Positions 44,846 through 54,269 are shown, counted from the stretch's first letter. The stretch is 64,000 bases of DNA from Candidatus Calescibacterium sp. (GCA_025060505.1 JANXBU010000002.1:142582-206581), one strand, 5' to 3'. The notes: generated by a model not told the origin, from the sequence alone. A program made the numbers and translations.

Positions 44846-46735
44846 GTGGATAGAAAAGCAAAATTCCTTATAGTTGAATCTCCTACCAAGGCCAGGAAAA
44901 TATCTCAGTTTCTCGGTAAAGATTGGAGGGTTCTTGCTACCTTTGGTCATATAAGAGACCTACCACAAGATAATATGGGTTTTTCTATATCTGATTTACT
45001 TCAAGGTTCTGTAAATCTTTACTTTGAAATAACCAAAGCAAATGTTGTTTCATTCCTTCGCAAAAATATAAGTAGCGATGACGATGTTATAATAGCTTCT
45101 GATCCAGATAGAGAAGGAGAAGCTATTGCTTATCACACCGCTTATGTGCTTGGACTTAAAAATCCCAAGAGAGCTGTTTTTCATGAGATAACAAAAAATG
45201 CTGTGCTTTCTGCTATTTCTAACCCGGGAAAAATAAATATGGACCTCGTTCATGCTCAGATGTCAAGGAGAGTTATTGATAGACTCGTTGGATATACTAT
45301 CTCTCCGGTTTTGTGGAAGTTCAGGAAGAACTCTTCTGCTGGTAGGGTTCAGTCAACAGCTCTCCACCTGATCACAGTAAGATGGAACGAGGTTATGAAT
45401 TTTGATAAAAAAACATATTTTGTTGCTTTCTTAGACTTTGGAGATTTCAAAGCATTTTTATACGAGAGAGATAAAGATGGTAAGACCAGAATAAAACATT
45501 TTTTCAAAGAATCAGATGTTCAAGAATTGCTTCAGAAAATAAAGGAGGTTTTTATTTCAAAGTTCAAAAGAGGTACAGACTTATCTTATCCAAGTCCCCC
45601 ATATATAACTTCTTCTCTTCTGCAAGACGCAAAGTCTATTCTTGGTTTCTCATCTGATTTTGCAATGAAAATAGCTCAGTCATTGTTTGAGAATGGATAT
45701 ATAACATATCACAGAACAGATTCTGTATCTGTTTCATCAGAAGGCTATTCAATAGCTCGTAGATTTTTTGAGGGATCAGAACTTTCAGATATTCAGAATG
45801 TTGGAAGATCTTGGAGATCTCGTGTTGCAAACGCTCAGGAGGCGCACGAATGTATAAGACCAACTTCACTTGGACTTGAAAAATTCAAAAAGCTGTTTGA
45901 GAAGAAAATTCAGGATATAAAAAATAACAAAGCACTTTCACCGTATGATAAAATGATATATATCATTGGATTACGTTTTATTTCTTCTCAGTCAAAAAAT
46001 GCCGTCTATGATACTGTGGAGTTAGAATTCACTTCACCTGATATTGATCAAAATTTGTTTTTCAGAGCTAAGGTAAGAAAACTCAAATTCGATGGTTTCT
46101 TGCGTTTATGGAACTTTCGTCAGGATACAGAAATAGATGATCTTGCGGAAGGAGAATCCGCATTCAAGAAGGCATTATCTCTTGAATTCGAAAAAAATAT
46201 TCGTATTAGAGATTCAGATTTTCCAAAAGTTTCTTATTCAAAGAGATACACTCAGCCTCCACCACTTTATACAGAAGCTACACTGATAAAAGAGCTCGAA
46301 AGGCTGGGTGTTGGAAGACCTTCAACATATGCTAACATAATAAAAACTCTCAAATCAAGAGGGTACATAATTGAGGAAAAAGGGAAGCTTATACCAACTC
46401 CTGATGGATTGTTTCAAGATAAAATTCTTTCTGAAAAATTCCCTGATATATGCTCTCCTGAATTCACAGCAAAAATGGAAGAAGAGCTTGATAGAATATC
46501 TCGTGGAGAGGTCAATTGGATACAATCTCTTCAGAATGCATCAAAAACATACTTGGAGAAATTTGAGTTGTTCAAAAAAATGATAGAACAAGAAATCGGC
46601 CAGCTCAGGAGTCATTTTCAAAACTCTGGTCATAATTTTGAGGGAGTAGAGAAAAGTAAGAAGAAATTCTGGAAGAACGAAAAGAGAAAACCTAAAAGTA
46701 GAAAGGTAAATAAAAATACAAACAAAAAACAGTAG
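44846..46735 (+). CDS. topA: DNA topoisomerase I (type IA)
   Basis: TopA relaxes negative supercoils by transient single-strand cleavage. The 629-residue protein starts at GTG and opens with the Toprim domain (KFLIVESPTKARKISQFLG; acidic motif ASDPDREGEAIAYH). The catalytic tyrosine lies in NGYITYHRTDS, near residue 287, and ANAQEAHECIRPTS and GVGRPSTYANII are family landmarks. The protein ends with a Lys-rich tail and lacks the C-terminal Cys4 zinc ribbons of E. coli TopA. TATAAT at 44821-44826 implies a leader of about 12 nt. The gene follows tRNA-Ser by about 95 bp. Confidence 0.95.
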   Translation: MDRKAKFLIVESPTKARKISQFLGKDWRVLATFGHIRDLPQDNMGFSISDLLQGSVNLYFEITKANVVSFLRKNISSDDDVIIASDPDREGEAIAYHTAYVLGLKNPKRAVFHEITKNAVLSAISNPGKINMDLVHAQMSRRVIDRLVGYTISPVLWKFRKNSSAGRVQSTALHLITVRWNEVMNFDKKTYFVAFLDFGDFKAFLYERDKDGKTRIKHFFKESDVQELLQKIKEVFISKFKRGTDLSYPSPPYITSSLLQDAKSILGFSSDFAMKIAQSLFENGYITYHRTDSVSVSSEGYSIARRFFEGSELSDIQNVGRSWRSRVANAQEAHECIRPTSLGLEKFKKLFEKKIQDIKNNKALSPYDKMIYIIGLRFISSQSKNAVYDTVELEFTSPDIDQNLFFRAKVRKLKFDGFLRLWNFRQDTEIDDLAEGESAFKKALSLEFEKNIRIRDSDFPKVSYSKRYTQPPPLYTEATLIKELERLGVGRPSTYANIIKTLKSRGYIIEEKGKLIPTPDGLFQDKILSEKFPDICSPEFTAKMEEELDRISRGEVNWIQSLQNASKTYLEKFELFKKMIEQEIGQLRSHFQNSGHNFEGVEKSKKKFWKNEKRKPKSRKVNKNTNKKQ

Positions 46736-46832
46736 AGCTCAAATTTTTTAGATGTAAAATATGAATTCTTAATTTTGGATAGAGTTCTGTGAAGGAGTAA
46801 AGTAAGTATAAAATCTTGCTCTTGAGATCTCC

Positions 46833-46878
46833 GAGGATAATCTCAATCAAAAATTGAGGATAATCTCAATCAAAAATT
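46833..46878. repeat. Perfect 23-bp tandem duplication
   Basis: The unit GAGGATAATCTCAATCAAAA plus ATT occurs twice head to tail (46833-46855 and 46856-46878) with no mismatch. It lies in the topA-thyX spacer, about 90 bp before the thyX start. The sequence GAGATCTCCGAGGATAATCTC at its left end contains partial dyads, so an operator role is conceivable, but nothing proves it. Confidence 0.8.
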
Positions 46879-46968
46879 CTGAAAGATGAAGTGTAGACGG
46901 AAAAAAATGATAAAATCTGAACAATCAAAAAATTGTGAAACTTCTTGATTACTTACTATATCATAGGA

Positions 46969-47766
46969 ATGTCGTTGTGCAACAGATGTTTGAAGGGAAG
47001 CATTGTAGATTTGAAATTCGGGGAACGTTTGTGGGGATACTGTGGAACCTGTGTTTCTTTTAACGTTCTTGATAAAGGGTTTGTATCTTTAATAGACTTT
47101 TGCGGAGGAGATCAGATGGTTGTTCGTGCAGCTAGGATTTCTTATGGAAAGGAATCGAAGGGCGCTGAGCAGGATAGAAAACTGATAAACTACATGATGA
47201 AACACAAGCACGGGACACCTTTTGAACACTCTCTGTTTGTTTTCCATGTGAAAGCTCCTATTTTTGTCGCAAGACAGTGGTTCAGGCACAGAATAGGATC
47301 TTTCAACGAAATTTCCGGACGATACGTTGAGTATCAGGAGGAGTTTTACATCCCAAAAAGTCTGAGAGCTCCTGACACTAAAAACAAGCAAGGGAGTGTT
47401 CAAGCTGAATTCTCAAATGAGCAGGAACTGATCAGGTTGTTCGCTGATTCTATATCAAGTAGCTTTCGGGTATACAAAACGCTCGTTGATTCGGGTGTTG
47501 CAAGAGAAATTGCTCGGGCTGTACTTCCACTTTCTCTTTACACGCAGTTTTACTGGTCAGTTAATCCAAGATCTCTGATGAACTTCATTTCTTTGAGAAC
47601 ATCTGAAGATGCTCAGTATGAAATAAGAGAATATGCCGAAAGAATAACATTTTTCGTAAAAGATAAAATGCCATGGACTTTTTCCGCTTTCATAGAATTC
47701 GGATTTGAAGATGGAAAAAACAAATTCATAGACTCTCTAAAATCGCAGATTAATAAGAAAAGTTGA
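46969..47766 (+). CDS. thyX: Flavin-dependent thymidylate synthase ThyX with N-terminal Cys4 extension
   Basis: ThyX makes dTMP from dUMP with FAD and methylenetetrahydrofolate. The catalytic domain has the signature RHRIGSFNEISGRYVEY, together with HGTPFEHSLFVFHVKAPIFVARQW and REIARAVLPLSLYTQFYW. Before the usual N-terminus (FVSLIDFCGGDQMVVRAARISYG) there is an extra segment of about 35 residues with two CxxC pairs (CNRC, CGTC), resembling a zinc ribbon or rubredoxin knuckle. Choosing ATG 46969 keeps that segment; the track's TTG 46945 adds only hydrophobic residues. No thyA is present in the window. Confidence 0.93.
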   Translation: MSLCNRCLKGSIVDLKFGERLWGYCGTCVSFNVLDKGFVSLIDFCGGDQMVVRAARISYGKESKGAEQDRKLINYMMKHKHGTPFEHSLFVFHVKAPIFVARQWFRHRIGSFNEISGRYVEYQEEFYIPKSLRAPDTKNKQGSVQAEFSNEQELIRLFADSISSSFRVYKTLVDSGVAREIARAVLPLSLYTQFYWSVNPRSLMNFISLRTSEDAQYEIREYAERITFFVKDKMPWTFSAFIEFGFEDGKNKFIDSLKSQINKKS

Positions 47767-47892
47767 TTTTTTCTCTAAATTTGATCTTCTGTTGTTGGCT
47801 GGCAATATTATCTTGTTTAGTTTTCATCTCAAGTTTTTGTGAAATATCTTTGTGGCAAAATGTTTCTTTTAAGTATTGTCAGTGCTTTTGAA

Positions 47893-48192
47893 TTAATATT
47901 TCTCGCCTATTATATATGTACATCCTTTTTCTCCTATCTTTGCTGCATGGACTTCATTTTTCAGTACATCAAATCTATCTCCCTTTGTAAACACGTACTC
48001 TTTTCCATTGGCTATTATTTTTATTTCTCCTTCTATTACTATGTGAGCTGAGTAGAAGTTGTGCGTGTGATCTGGATAGTGGCTTCCGGGGTAATCTGAC
48101 CAAGTGTATATGTTTGTGAATCCTTCTTTTTTCAGAATCTCTTTTATCTGTTTCTCGGAAAATTCTTTATATTTGCCATATTCAACTATCAT
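47893..48192 (-). CDS. Small cupin-domain protein
   Basis: A protein of about 99 residues from ATG 48192 (MIVEYGKYKEF). An N-terminal helix precedes a single cupin barrel. The metal-binding pattern is partly visible: GSHYPDHTHNFYSAHIVIEGE for motif 1 (two His and a Glu), and GDRFDVLKNEVHAAKIG for motif 2 (one His). Small cupins of this type often bind a metal or small ligand with unknown roles. The track's start 8 codons upstream adds a hydrophobic stretch without family support. It is divergent from dapA. Confidence 0.8.
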   Translation of the reverse strand: MIVEYGKYKEFSEKQIKEILKKEGFTNIYTWSDYPGSHYPDHTHNFYSAHIVIEGEIKIIANGKEYVFTKGDRFDVLKNEVHAAKIGEKGCTYIIGEKY

Positions 48193-48249
48193 AGATAAAA
48201 AAAGTTTAAAAAACATTTTTTTATTGTTTTATTTTAAAGTAAAGTTGAT

Positions 48250-49149
48250 ATGTCTGTTAAAAATGATGTTATAAAAGGAAATTATGTAGCTCTTATAACT
48301 CCGTTCAAGGATGGAAAAATAGATACCAGATCTCTCAGGAGGCTGATAGACTTTCTCATAGAGCAGGGATGCGATGGTATTGTTCCGTGCGGTACAACGG
48401 GTGAGGCTGCCACTCTTGATTACGAAGAGCATATAAAAGTAATAGAGCTTACTATGGAGTATGTTGCAGGTAGAGTAAAGGTCATGGCTGGAACCGGTTC
48501 AAATTCAACAAAAGAGGCAATAGAGCTTACAAAAGAAGCTGAAAAACTAAAAGTAGACTCAGTTCTGCTCATAGCTCCATATTACAACAAGCCAACACAA
48601 AGGGGACTATATGAACATTTTAGAAAAATAGCAGAGGAGTGCTCCGTTCCGCAGGTGCTATACAACATTCCGGGTAGAACATCTGTCAATATAGAAGCAG
48701 AAACAGTTATTCGTTTGGCAAACGATTGTAAAAACATAGTAGGAATAAAGGAGGCATCAGGAAACTTCAAGCAAATATGCGATATTATAAAGGGAGCTCC
48801 AGAAAGCTTCTCAGTTATTTCGGGAGAAGATCTTTTAACTCTACCTATGATCTCAGTTGGAGCAAGAGGGGTTATATCTGCTACTGCAAACGTTATACCA
48901 AAAAAAATGACCGATCTTGTCAGATACTCTCTTGAGGGGAAACTTGATCAAGCAAAAAAAATACACTACGAAATTCTCAAATTGTTTGAGGTTCTTTTTA
49001 TAGAAACAAATCCAGTTCCGGTCAAAACCGCAATGTATATTATGGGTATAATAGATTCGCCAGAGGTAAGATTACCACTTGCCCCAATTTCAGAGAAAAA
49101 CCTTGCGATACTTAAAGAAACTCTGAAGAATCATGGAATTGTGAATTGA
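48250..49149 (+). CDS. dapA: 4-hydroxy-tetrahydrodipicolinate synthase
   Basis: DapA condenses pyruvate with aspartate semialdehyde, the first committed step of lysine and diaminopimelate synthesis, the latter needed for peptidoglycan. The 299-residue TIM barrel shows VALITPFKDGKID, CGTTGEAATL, PYYNKPTQRGLYEHF, the tyrosine in VLYNIPGRTSVN, and the Schiff-base lysine in IVGIKEASGN. All expected catalytic residues are present. The start is ATG 48250 with TAAAGT repeats just upstream and no Shine-Dalgarno. It stands alone, divergent from the cupin gene. Confidence 0.97.
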   Translation: MSVKNDVIKGNYVALITPFKDGKIDTRSLRRLIDFLIEQGCDGIVPCGTTGEAATLDYEEHIKVIELTMEYVAGRVKVMAGTGSNSTKEAIELTKEAEKLKVDSVLLIAPYYNKPTQRGLYEHFRKIAEECSVPQVLYNIPGRTSVNIEAETVIRLANDCKNIVGIKEASGNFKQICDIIKGAPESFSVISGEDLLTLPMISVGARGVISATANVIPKKMTDLVRYSLEGKLDQAKKIHYEILKLFEVLFIETNPVPVKTAMYIMGIIDSPEVRLPLAPISEKNLAILKETLKNHGIVN

Positions 49150-49323
49150 TCTGTTATGTTTAATTTGTTATGTTAATAAATTGTTAATAAATTTTTTATT
49201 GTTTGATACTTTTACGGGGAAGATAAAAGAAAACAACTATAAAATAATCTCTTTGCAGGATCAGGATTTAATCAGGATTTATATGAAATGTTTTGCATCA
49301 CTTCATTTTTTGTAATCTGGAGC

Positions 49324-51243
49324 TCAGGTGTTGATTTGACCTGAATTCTGGCGTTTCTCTCTCAAATACTTTATGTGTAGCTGCAAATTGAGTATGGCTG
49401 CTGGGGTTATTCCGGGTATGTAGCTTGCTTCTCTGAGGTCTTTTGGCTTGTATTTCTTGAACTTCTCTTTCAGTTCATTTGATAGAGTTGGAATTGAATC
49501 AAAGTCTATGTTTTCTGGAATCTTCCACCTTTCAAGTTCTCTGAGGTACTTGGATCTTTCTATTTCCTGACTTATGTATCCTTCATACTTTACAGATATT
49601 TCTACTTCACGTTTTACATCATCTGGAAACTGATCTATTTCTTGGTAGAAGACTTTTATCTTTTCTATTGTAGCGGAAGGCCTTCTCAGAAGCTCTTTTA
49701 GAGATATTGGTTTGCCAAGGTCTCCCTCTATTCCAAGTTCTTTGAGTTTTGCTAATGTTTCTGTTTTTGGAGTTATTCTTTTTTCTGTCAGAATGTTCAT
49801 AAGCTTTTCTATTTTGTTTTTCTTATCAAGAAATTCGTTCCATTCTTCATCTGAAACGAGTCCCAGCTTACGTCCGATTTCTCTCAATCTCAGATCTGCG
49901 TTGTCTTCCCTCAGCAGCAATCTGAACTCAGAGCGTGATGTGAACATTCTGTACGGTTCGTCTGTTCCTCTTACAACAAGGTCGTCAACAAGTATTCCTA
50001 TGTATGAGTTTTCTCTTGGGAACATTATGGTTTCTTCTCCTTTTGATTTCAGAGCAGCGTTTATTCCAGCAACTATTCCTTGAGCAGCAGCTTCCTCATA
50101 GCCAGTTGTTCCGTTTATCTGTCCTGCAAAAAACAATCCTTCAACTAATTTGGTCTCAAGCGTATGATAAAGTTGAGTTGGATCTGAAAAATCATATTCA
50201 ACAGCGTAAGCGGGTCTCACGATCTGAACTTTTTCAAGTCCGGGGATAGTTCTCAGGAACTTTACCTGAATATCATAAGGTAAGCTTGTTGATATTCCGG
50301 CTGGATAAATCTCTCTTGTATTGTATCCATCTGGTTCAAGAAAAACTATGTGCTGATCTCTCTGAGCAAATCTGACTACTTTATCTTCTATTGAAGGACA
50401 GTATCTCACACCTGTTCCCTTTATAAGTCCTCCGTACATTGCAGATCTTGTTAGATTCTCAAGGATTATCCTATGTGTTTCAGGTGTTGTATGAGTTATA
50501 TAAACTGGAAGAAGCTTTTGCTCAATTTTTTTGGTTGAGAATGAGAAGTGTGGCGGAGGAATATCGGATTCTTCTTTTCTTAAAGATGAGAAATCTATTG
50601 TTTTTGCATCAAGCCTTGCAGGTGTTCCAGTCTTGAGTCTTCCGAGTTTGAACCCAAGCCTTGCTAAAGCAGCTGAAAGACCAACTGCTGGTTTTTCTCC
50701 GAGCCTTCCTCCTTCAAGAACATCATGTCCTATAAAAAGTTTCCCGCTTAAAAAAGTTCCAGTTGAAATTACGACCGTTTTCCCCAGAAACACAATCCCA
50801 AGATCTATTTTCACTCCTTTTACAATTTTCTTCCCGCTGTTTTTTTCCTCTATGTACAGATCAACAACGTTTCCCATTCTTATATCAAGGTTCTGGTTTT
50901 TCCAGAGTTCCTCTTGCATATATAGCGAGTAAAGAGATCTATCGCACTGGGCTCTTGTTCCTCTTACTGCTGGACCTTTTGAAAAGTTGAGTGTTTTGAA
51001 GTGCACACCAGCTCTATCTGTGATTTTTGCCATTATTCCTCCAAGGGCATCTATTTCTTTTACAAGGTGTCCTTTTCCGATACCGCCTATTGACGGATTG
51101 CATGACATCTGAGCTATTTTTGTTATATCTCCTGTTATAAGTAGAGTTCTGCATCCCATTTTTGAGGCGGCATAAGCTGCTTCGCAACCAGCATGTCCGC
51201 CTCCAACAACTATCACATCATAAACTATATCATCGTATATCAT
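49324..51243 (-). CDS. mnmG: tRNA uridine-5-carboxymethylaminomethyl modification enzyme MnmG (GidA)
   Basis: MnmG, with MnmE, installs the cmnm5 group on wobble uridine of several tRNAs. The 639-residue flavoprotein begins with the FAD-binding [14 protein letters not shown]. It contains [30 protein letters not shown] and [18 protein letters not shown], and ends with the MnmE-interacting helical domain ([22 protein letters not shown]). The family's length and motif order are fully kept. It has no neighbouring mnmE or rsmG. TATAAA lies 8 nt before the ATG on the minus strand, compatible with a leaderless mRNA. Confidence 0.97.
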   Translation of the reverse strand: MIYDDIVYDVIVVGGGHAGCEAAYAASKMGCRTLLITGDITKIAQMSCNPSIGGIGKGHLVKEIDALGGIMAKITDRAGVHFKTLNFSKGPAVRGTRAQCDRSLYSLYMQEELWKNQNLDIRMGNVVDLYIEEKNSGKKIVKGVKIDLGIVFLGKTVVISTGTFLSGKLFIGHDVLEGGRLGEKPAVGLSAALARLGFKLGRLKTGTPARLDAKTIDFSSLRKEESDIPPPHFSFSTKKIEQKLLPVYITHTTPETHRIILENLTRSAMYGGLIKGTGVRYCPSIEDKVVRFAQRDQHIVFLEPDGYNTREIYPAGISTSLPYDIQVKFLRTIPGLEKVQIVRPAYAVEYDFSDPTQLYHTLETKLVEGLFFAGQINGTTGYEEAAAQGIVAGINAALKSKGEETIMFPRENSYIGILVDDLVVRGTDEPYRMFTSRSEFRLLLREDNADLRLREIGRKLGLVSDEEWNEFLDKKNKIEKLMNILTEKRITPKTETLAKLKELGIEGDLGKPISLKELLRRPSATIEKIKVFYQEIDQFPDDVKREVEISVKYEGYISQEIERSKYLRELERWKIPENIDFDSIPTLSNELKEKFKKYKPKDLREASYIPGITPAAILNLQLHIKYLREKRQNSGQINT

Positions 51244-51578
51244 CTTTAATCTTTATATTTAAATCAAAGGTGGTTTAAATATGAAAAGTTTGAGATTTTG
51301 CTTTGGCTCAACTGGGTTCTTCAATATAGTCTTTTGATTGCCGAAGCAAAAAGTTTTTAATCATTTTGTGTTAGAACTTAATTTCATTTTATACAGAGAT
51401 TAGTATTTGCAATCAGTCAATCAGCATATTTCAATAATAGAATTAGACCAGCTTTGAACTAAATTCCAAAAGAGTTTGATTTTTGCAGCAAAGCTCAAGC
51501 ATTTTTGTTTGAAAATTTTTGTGCAGCTCTTATTTGTATATTTTTGATCATATATATTTCTCATATATTTTGTTTATA
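51244..51578. other. Divergent intergenic region between mnmG and hypA
   Basis: About 335 bp of A/T-rich DNA without an ORF, RNA gene or repeat. Near its right end TATTTT (51566-51571) ends 7 nt before the hypA ATG and is the likely -10 element for the hypA operon. Confidence 0.4.
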
Positions 51579-51938
51579 ATGCATGAGTTTGCACTTGCAA
51601 GAGCTGCGAGAGATACAATAGTCAAACATAAAAAAGACAGAGTGAAGATATATATAGGAGAAATTCAGCAGATAGATGTTGAACTTTTCAAGAGGTTGCT
51701 TGTTGAAGAAACTTCTGATCTGAATGTGCTTTTGGAGTTCTATGAGATGCCAGCTAAAATGAGGTGCAATGTTTGCTTTTCCGAATGGCTATACAGAGAC
51801 CTAGAATTAACAGAAGATCAAAAAGAAAGCATACACTTTCTCCCAGAATCAATCCATATCTTTGTAAAATGTCCGAAATGTTCTTCAAACGACTTTTCAA
51901 TAGTGGAGGGAAGAGGTATATACATCGGAACAGATTGA
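51579..51938 (+). CDS. hypA: Hydrogenase/urease nickel-insertion protein HypA (archaeal-like)
   Basis: HypA delivers nickel to [NiFe]-hydrogenase large subunits. The protein starts MHEFALARAA; the Met-His-Glu N-terminus with nickel-binding His2 is diagnostic, which sets the start at 51579 rather than the track's 51519. A zinc site is formed by CNVC and CPKC. Between the pairs is an insertion of about 35 residues ending ESIHFLPESIHIFVKCPKC, and the protein ends DFSIVEGRGIYIG. From family knowledge, this insertion and ending resemble Thermococcales HypA more than typical bacterial HypA. The gene starts a three-gene unit with an Mrp-type ATPase and a NuoG-like protein. Confidence 0.9.
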   Translation: MHEFALARAARDTIVKHKKDRVKIYIGEIQQIDVELFKRLLVEETSDLNVLLEFYEMPAKMRCNVCFSEWLYRDLELTEDQKESIHFLPESIHIFVKCPKCSSNDFSIVEGRGIYIGTD

Positions 51939-51944
51939 TTTGGA

Positions 51945-52715
51945 GTGAAATTTGCAAGAGATAAAATTCTTCGTAAGATGATTGATATAAGACTTGAAGG
52001 CCTGAGATCAAAGTTGGGAAAAGTCAAAAGAATTTTAGTAATATGTAGTGCAAAGGGTGGAGTGGGAAAATCAACCTTAACTTTTTTGCTCGCTTCTGTG
52101 CTTTCTCGGAAGTACAAAATAGGTGTTTGGGATATGGATTTGACTGGACCATCTCTACACCTGCTTTTCAAAACTAACAAAACTTTCATAGAAAAAGATG
52201 GTATAGTTCCACCAGAAATATACAGAAATATATTTTTTATGTCTATCGTTATGTTTTCCAAAGATGATGCTATATCACTGAGAGGTAAAGAAATAACCGA
52301 TGCTATTCTGGAGATATCCGCTATAACCAACTGGGGAGAAATTGAATATCTTCTCATAGATACTCCACCAACAATTACAGATACTTTTCTTGATGTCATA
52401 AGATATATATCAGAAGCTGAGTTTTTGGTTGTCTCAACTCATTCAGTTCTTTCGTTTTCAACTGTTTTGAAGATGGTCAAGATACTCGAGCAGAACCAAA
52501 GAAAACCCAGATTACTTTTTTTAAATCAGATTTTTCCTGATCAGAAATCAATTAAGATCAACAATGGTTCGTACGAAAAGCTTTTACGGAGTTTTGAGAA
52601 AGTAGTGTTTATTCCTTTTGTAAAAAATATAGAAGATTACTACGGTAGAGTTGATGAAGTTCCAAAAATCTCAGAGTTGAAGGAATTTATAGACTCTGTG
52701 TATAAAATATTCTGA
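51945..52715 (+). CDS. Mrp/MinD-type ATPase, probable HypB_AT nickel-delivery partner of HypA
   Basis: A 256-residue P-loop ATPase of the Mrp/MinD family. It has the deviant Walker A CSAKGGVGKSTLTFLLA, the WDMDLTGPSLHLLF segment, LRGKEITDAILEISAITNWGEIEYLLIDTPP, and a hydrophobic switch region. It begins 6 bp after hypA. In Thermococcus, HypA's partner is a Mrp/MinD-type ATPase (HypB_AT), not the GTPase HypB of most bacteria. Adjacency and motif pattern make the same role likely here; a generic Fe-S carrier (Mrp/NBP35) is the alternative, but no CxxC Fe-S motif is visible. GTG 51945 or ATG 51978 could be the start. Confidence 0.75.
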   Translation: MKFARDKILRKMIDIRLEGLRSKLGKVKRILVICSAKGGVGKSTLTFLLASVLSRKYKIGVWDMDLTGPSLHLLFKTNKTFIEKDGIVPPEIYRNIFFMSIVMFSKDDAISLRGKEITDAILEISAITNWGEIEYLLIDTPPTITDTFLDVIRYISEAEFLVVSTHSVLSFSTVLKMVKILEQNQRKPRLLFLNQIFPDQKSIKINNGSYEKLLRSFEKVVFIPFVKNIEDYYGRVDEVPKISELKEFIDSVYKIF

Positions 52716-52736
52716 TCCAGCAATGTTTGATAATTT

Positions 52737-54269
52737 ATGAAGAGGATAAAAATAAACGGTAAGGAATACTCTGTTGAAAAGGAAACGACAATTTATGAAT
52801 TTCTGCGAGAGATAGGAATATATATTCCTACTTTGTGTTATCATCCGCATCTCAGTAAAGTTGGAGCTTGTAGAGTTTGTGTTGTGATTGATAGAGGAAA
52901 ATACAGAAATTCCTGTGCTACATACATTGAAGATGGTATGGATATAAAAACGCATACTCAGGAGCTTGTTTCCATAAGAAAATGGATTCTGCAATTTCTC
53001 TTTGCGGAAAGAAATCACTATTGCATGTTTTGTCCAGTTACAAATGATTGTGAGTTCCAGAACCTTGGATACTATACAGGTTTAGATAACATCTATTTTT
53101 CTACATTCAAGAATTTGTTTGATTTAGATAATTCTCATCCATATATTTTGTTTGATAACAACAGGTGTGTTCTCTGCACGAGGTGTATAAGGGTTTGTTC
53201 GGAGGTTGCAGGCCACTCGGTTCTCTCAATAAAAGAAAAAGGTATCCACTCCGTTATTGTTGCTGATAACGATGTTCCTTTTGGTCAGTCATCTTGCGTT
53301 TCCTGTGGTCTGTGTGTTCAGGTCTGCCCCACCGGAACTTTTGTAGATAAATACTCCATTTACCTTGCTAAAACTAACCAGACTGAAAGACATAAATCTT
53401 TTTGCTTCTCCTGTCCAGTTGGCTGCGGTATTGAAATTTTCACCAGAGATTCAAACATAGTCAAAATATATAGCGACTGGGATTCTTTCACCAAGGGACT
53501 GATTTGCTATAAAGGAAGATATGAATCTGTTCTAAACTACAGAACAAACAAGCAGAATAAAAAATATCAAGAGATAACATTCACTGACATACAGAAACTT
53601 GTGAGCTCGGATCAAAATTGTATAGCGGTTGTGGATGGAACCCTTTTTAATGAAGAACTTGAATTCGTAAAGAATACATTCAAAAAAGTCTTCGTTGCCT
53701 ACCGAATCAATCCTGATATTACTGAGAACAATGTTGATCTTGATGATCTTGATAGCTACCAGACATACATAGTAAGCGGATGGGATCTGAACAAAGATTA
53801 CGGAACAATAGGTTCTGTTCTGAAAAGAAATGCGGAACACAAGAACCACAAAATAATATATTTCGACACTCTTGATCAAAATCAGATCAAATTAAGAGAT
53901 ATTGTTATAGGAAAAGCGATCTATATTTACAGAAACTATCCCAAACACAATTTGGAAGAATTTGATCATCTTGTTTTACCTCTAGAATCAAACGATGTCG
54001 GAATTCTGAAAATATTCGGAAAAGAAAATCTGGAATATCTGGATAATTTTGATTCAGATGACTTCAACTTATTTGTTTTTTCAAGGCATCTGAAAGCAGA
54101 TATTTCAAATGTGGTGAAGAAAGCAAAAAGATCTTTGTTATTCACATTTCATATAAATGGATTTTCTGATTTGTTTGATGTTGTGTACAGAATACCTTCT
54201 GAGTTTGAGACCAACGGGACATTTTACAATCTTTTCAACCAGATTTTATCAGTTCGCAAAGTTTGTTGA
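52737..54269 (+). CDS. NuoG/HoxU-like iron-sulfur electron-transfer protein
   Basis: A 510-residue protein with the NuoG N-terminal layout. A [2Fe-2S] ferredoxin domain (LCYHPHLSKVGACRVCVV..SCA) is followed by a His-Cys3 site (NHYCMFCPVTNDCEFQNLG). Two four-Cys [4Fe-4S] clusters come next (CVLCTRCIRVC and CVSCGLCVQVCPTG), then a Mo-oxidoreductase-type Fe-S domain (CFSCPVGCGIEI). The remaining 240 residues are a divergent molybdopterin-oxidoreductase-like domain without obvious cofactor motifs. It has one more complete cluster than the 33-kb paralogue. Co-orientation with hypA and the Mrp-type ATPase suggests a role with a [NiFe] hydrogenase, whose catalytic subunits lie elsewhere. Confidence 0.82.
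   Translation: MKRIKINGKEYSVEKETTIYEFLREIGIYIPTLCYHPHLSKVGACRVCVVIDRGKYRNSCATYIEDGMDIKTHTQELVSIRKWILQFLFAERNHYCMFCPVTNDCEFQNLGYYTGLDNIYFSTFKNLFDLDNSHPYILFDNNRCVLCTRCIRVCSEVAGHSVLSIKEKGIHSVIVADNDVPFGQSSCVSCGLCVQVCPTGTFVDKYSIYLAKTNQTERHKSFCFSCPVGCGIEIFTRDSNIVKIYSDWDSFTKGLICYKGRYESVLNYRTNKQNKKYQEITFTDIQKLVSSDQNCIAVVDGTLFNEELEFVKNTFKKVFVAYRINPDITENNVDLDDLDSYQTYIVSGWDLNKDYGTIGSVLKRNAEHKNHKIIYFDTLDQNQIKLRDIVIGKAIYIYRNYPKHNLEEFDHLVLPLESNDVGILKIFGKENLEYLDNFDSDDFNLFVFSRHLKADISNVVKKAKRSLLFTFHINGFSDLFDVVYRIPSEFETNGTFYNLFNQILSVRKVC

Noticed and set aside
49150-49323. Short repeats GTTAATAAATT after dapA as a regulatory array
   Set aside because: Two 11-bp A/T-only copies are expected by chance in this composition.
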